Part shown: in pieces, positions 4,287 through 5,449 of the stretch
Numbering within the stretch: the stretch's first letter is position 1
Layout: every line of letters starts with the position of its first letter
Assembly: GCA_003662535.1 (NCBI GenBank)
Contig: QMYG01000049.1
Span: 1 to 5,449, forward strand
Source: Candidatus Bathyarchaeota archaeon
Lineage (GTDB): Archaea; Thermoproteota; Bathyarchaeia; EX4484-135; B24-G1
Direction: 5' to 3'
Length of the DNA stretch: 5,449 nucleotides
Program-made: the position numbers and the translations under genes
Notes under the pieces: model-generated
Seen by the model: only the letters and a program-made list of their open reading frames with translations
Databases searched by the model: none
Told to the model about the DNA's origin: nothing

Positions 4287-5449
4287 ATGGCTTATGTTGA
4301 GTATCTTAGGTGTTCTAGGTGTGGCTCAGTCTACAGGCTTGATGAGGGTAAATGCCTGTGTGATGGGGGTGATTTGGGCCGCCTAGACATCCACTATGAT
4401 TATGACGCCTTGTCTAGGGCCGTAACTAGGGAGAAGATTGTGGAGAGGGCGCCCGGTGTTTGGAGGTATTTTGAGTTTTTGCCTGTGGTTGACGTGCGGA
4501 ATGTGGTTTCTCTTGGGGAGGGTGGCACGCCCCTCATAAGGGCTGGGAGGCTAGCTGACCGTCTTGGACTGAGGGAGCTATACCTCAAGGACGAGACTAG
4601 GAACCCGACGGGCTCCTTTAAAGACAGGTCTATGACAGTCGGCGTTTCTAAGGCATTGGAAATCGGGGCAAAGACCGTGTGCACCGCCTCGAGCGGGAAC
4701 GCAGCCGCCTCTCTAGCCGCCTACTCGGCTAAGGCTGGCCTAGCCTGCTACGCCTTCGTCATCGAGGAGGCCTCGCCGGGGAAGCTGGCTCAGCTGCAGC
4801 TTTACGGTGCTAGGGTTTATAGGGTGAGGATGCTGCGTGAGGGCGTGGACCCGACTGTGGAGATGCTACGGTTGGCGATAAGGCATTACGGCTGGTATCC
4901 CTGCCCGAGCTTTGGTCCCTTCAACCCTTATCAGGTGGAGGGGCCGAAGACGATATCCTACGAGGTTGTGGAGCAGCTGGGCTGGGATACGCCTGACTGG
5001 ATTTTCGTGCCTGTGGGTGCCGCCTGCCTGCTGGCGGGCGTGTGGAAAGGCCTAAAGGACTTCATGGAGCTGGGCTGGATAAGCGAGTATCCACGTTTGG
5101 TGGGGGTGCAGTCGACTGGAAATCCGCCTTTCGTCAGGGCTTATGAGCAGGGGTTAGACGCAACGCAAATAAAACCTTGGAAAAACCCAGAAACGGTTGC
5201 AACAGGCCTGTCAGACCCCTACCCTTGGGATGCGGATGCGGGCCTACAAGCCATAAGAGAGACTGGGGGCGCAGCCATAGCTGTTTCAGACGAGGAAATC
5301 CTGCAGGCCCAGCAACTTTTAGCGTCTACGGAGGGGATTTTCGCCGAGCCTTCCGGGGTTGTGGGGCTGGCGGCGCTTGCCCGGATGGTAGACGATGGTG
5401 TGGTAGACGCAAGCGACAGGGTTGTCGTGCTGATAACTGGGACGGGCCT
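4287..5449 (+). CDS. thrC: Threonine synthase family protein, PLP-dependent, 3' end cut by window
   Basis: The frame is open for 387 codons to the window edge and seems close to complete for an archaeal threonine synthase, which converts O-phosphohomoserine to threonine and phosphate. Residues 9-25 form a zinc ribbon (C9, C12, C23, C25) followed by LDIHYDYD, typical of ThrC N-termini. The PLP fold-type II core shows GEGGTPL (77-83), GSFKDR with the Schiff-base lysine K112, ASSGN (134-138), and FNPYQVEGPKT (212-222). Near the end come EGIFAEPSG and VVVLITGTG. The loop that binds the PLP phosphate, usually rich in glycine and asparagine (like GNGGN), reads VGAACLLAG (243-251) here with C247. 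This deviation makes a paralogue such as a cysteate synthase-like or other ThrC-derived enzyme a real alternative. It has its own promoter and appears unrelated in function to the genes upstream. Early codons are rich in G and T third bases, unlike the AOR gene. Confidence 0.87.
   Translation, partial: MAYVEYLRCSRCGSVYRLDEGKCLCDGGDLGRLDIHYDYDALSRAVTREKIVERAPGVWRYFEFLPVVDVRNVVSLGEGGTPLIRAGRLADRLGLRELYLKDETRNPTGSFKDRSMTVGVSKALEIGAKTVCTASSGNAAASLAAYSAKAGLACYAFVIEEASPGKLAQLQLYGARVYRVRMLREGVDPTVEMLRLAIRHYGWYPCPSFGPFNPYQVEGPKTISYEVVEQLGWDTPDWIFVPVGAACLLAGVWKGLKDFMELGWISEYPRLVGVQSTGNPPFVRAYEQGLDATQIKPWKNPETVATGLSDPYPWDADAGLQAIRETGGAAIAVSDEEILQAQQLLASTEGIFAEPSGVVGLAALARMVDDGVVDASDRVVVLITGTG

Noticed and set aside
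4400..4684. Minus-strand 94-codon frame inside the threonine synthase gene
   Set aside because: The opposite strand encodes conserved ThrC motifs (GEGGTPL, GSFKDR) throughout; this is a shadow.

Overview
The window looks like part of a thermophilic archaeon's chromosome, most likely from the TACK/Thermoproteota side. The evidence is a tungsten-type aldehyde ferredoxin oxidoreductase (AOR) with a polyferredoxin partner, TTG starts, GGTGA-type ribosome binding sites, and archaeal TATA boxes about 27 bases upstream of starts (leaderless or nearly leaderless genes). Lineage is inferred from style and gene content only; no rRNA or other marker is present. All recognised genes are on the + strand.

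Region 1 (6-2696) is a tight three-gene operon: a 16-cysteine, four-[4Fe-4S] polyferredoxin, a MoaD/ThiS-like ubiquitin-fold sulfur carrier ending in GGG, and a 636-residue AOR-family catalytic subunit. The first two genes overlap by 14 bases and the second and third are 2 bases apart. The expected arrangement is an AOR that oxidises or reduces an aldehyde/acid-type substrate at a tungsto- (or molybdo-) bispterin, the polyferredoxin that wires it to ferredoxin or another carrier, and the MoaD-like protein that supplies sulfur for the pterin dithiolene. The substrate cannot be read from the sequence.

Region 2 (about 2697-4286) is visibly more AT-rich and looks accessory. It holds an unrecognised helical 87-residue protein, an orphan beta-class DNA methyltransferase with a convincing leaderless promoter, and then 371 bases without an intact gene. 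That stretch contains a 10-bp palindrome next to an 11-bp perfect hairpin, and the short remnant of an AbrB/VapB-like DNA-binding protein.

Region 3 (4287-end) is a threonine synthase family gene with an N-terminal zinc ribbon, cut by the window end at codon 388. Its PLP lysine motif is intact, but the glycine-rich phosphate-binding loop is non-canonical.

The most unusual signals are the hairpin/palindrome plus decayed AbrB segment, the altered pterin-binding motifs in the AOR, the altered PLP loop in the threonine synthase homologue, and long runs of codons without third-position T inside the AOR gene. I did not find a clearly new multi-gene system.
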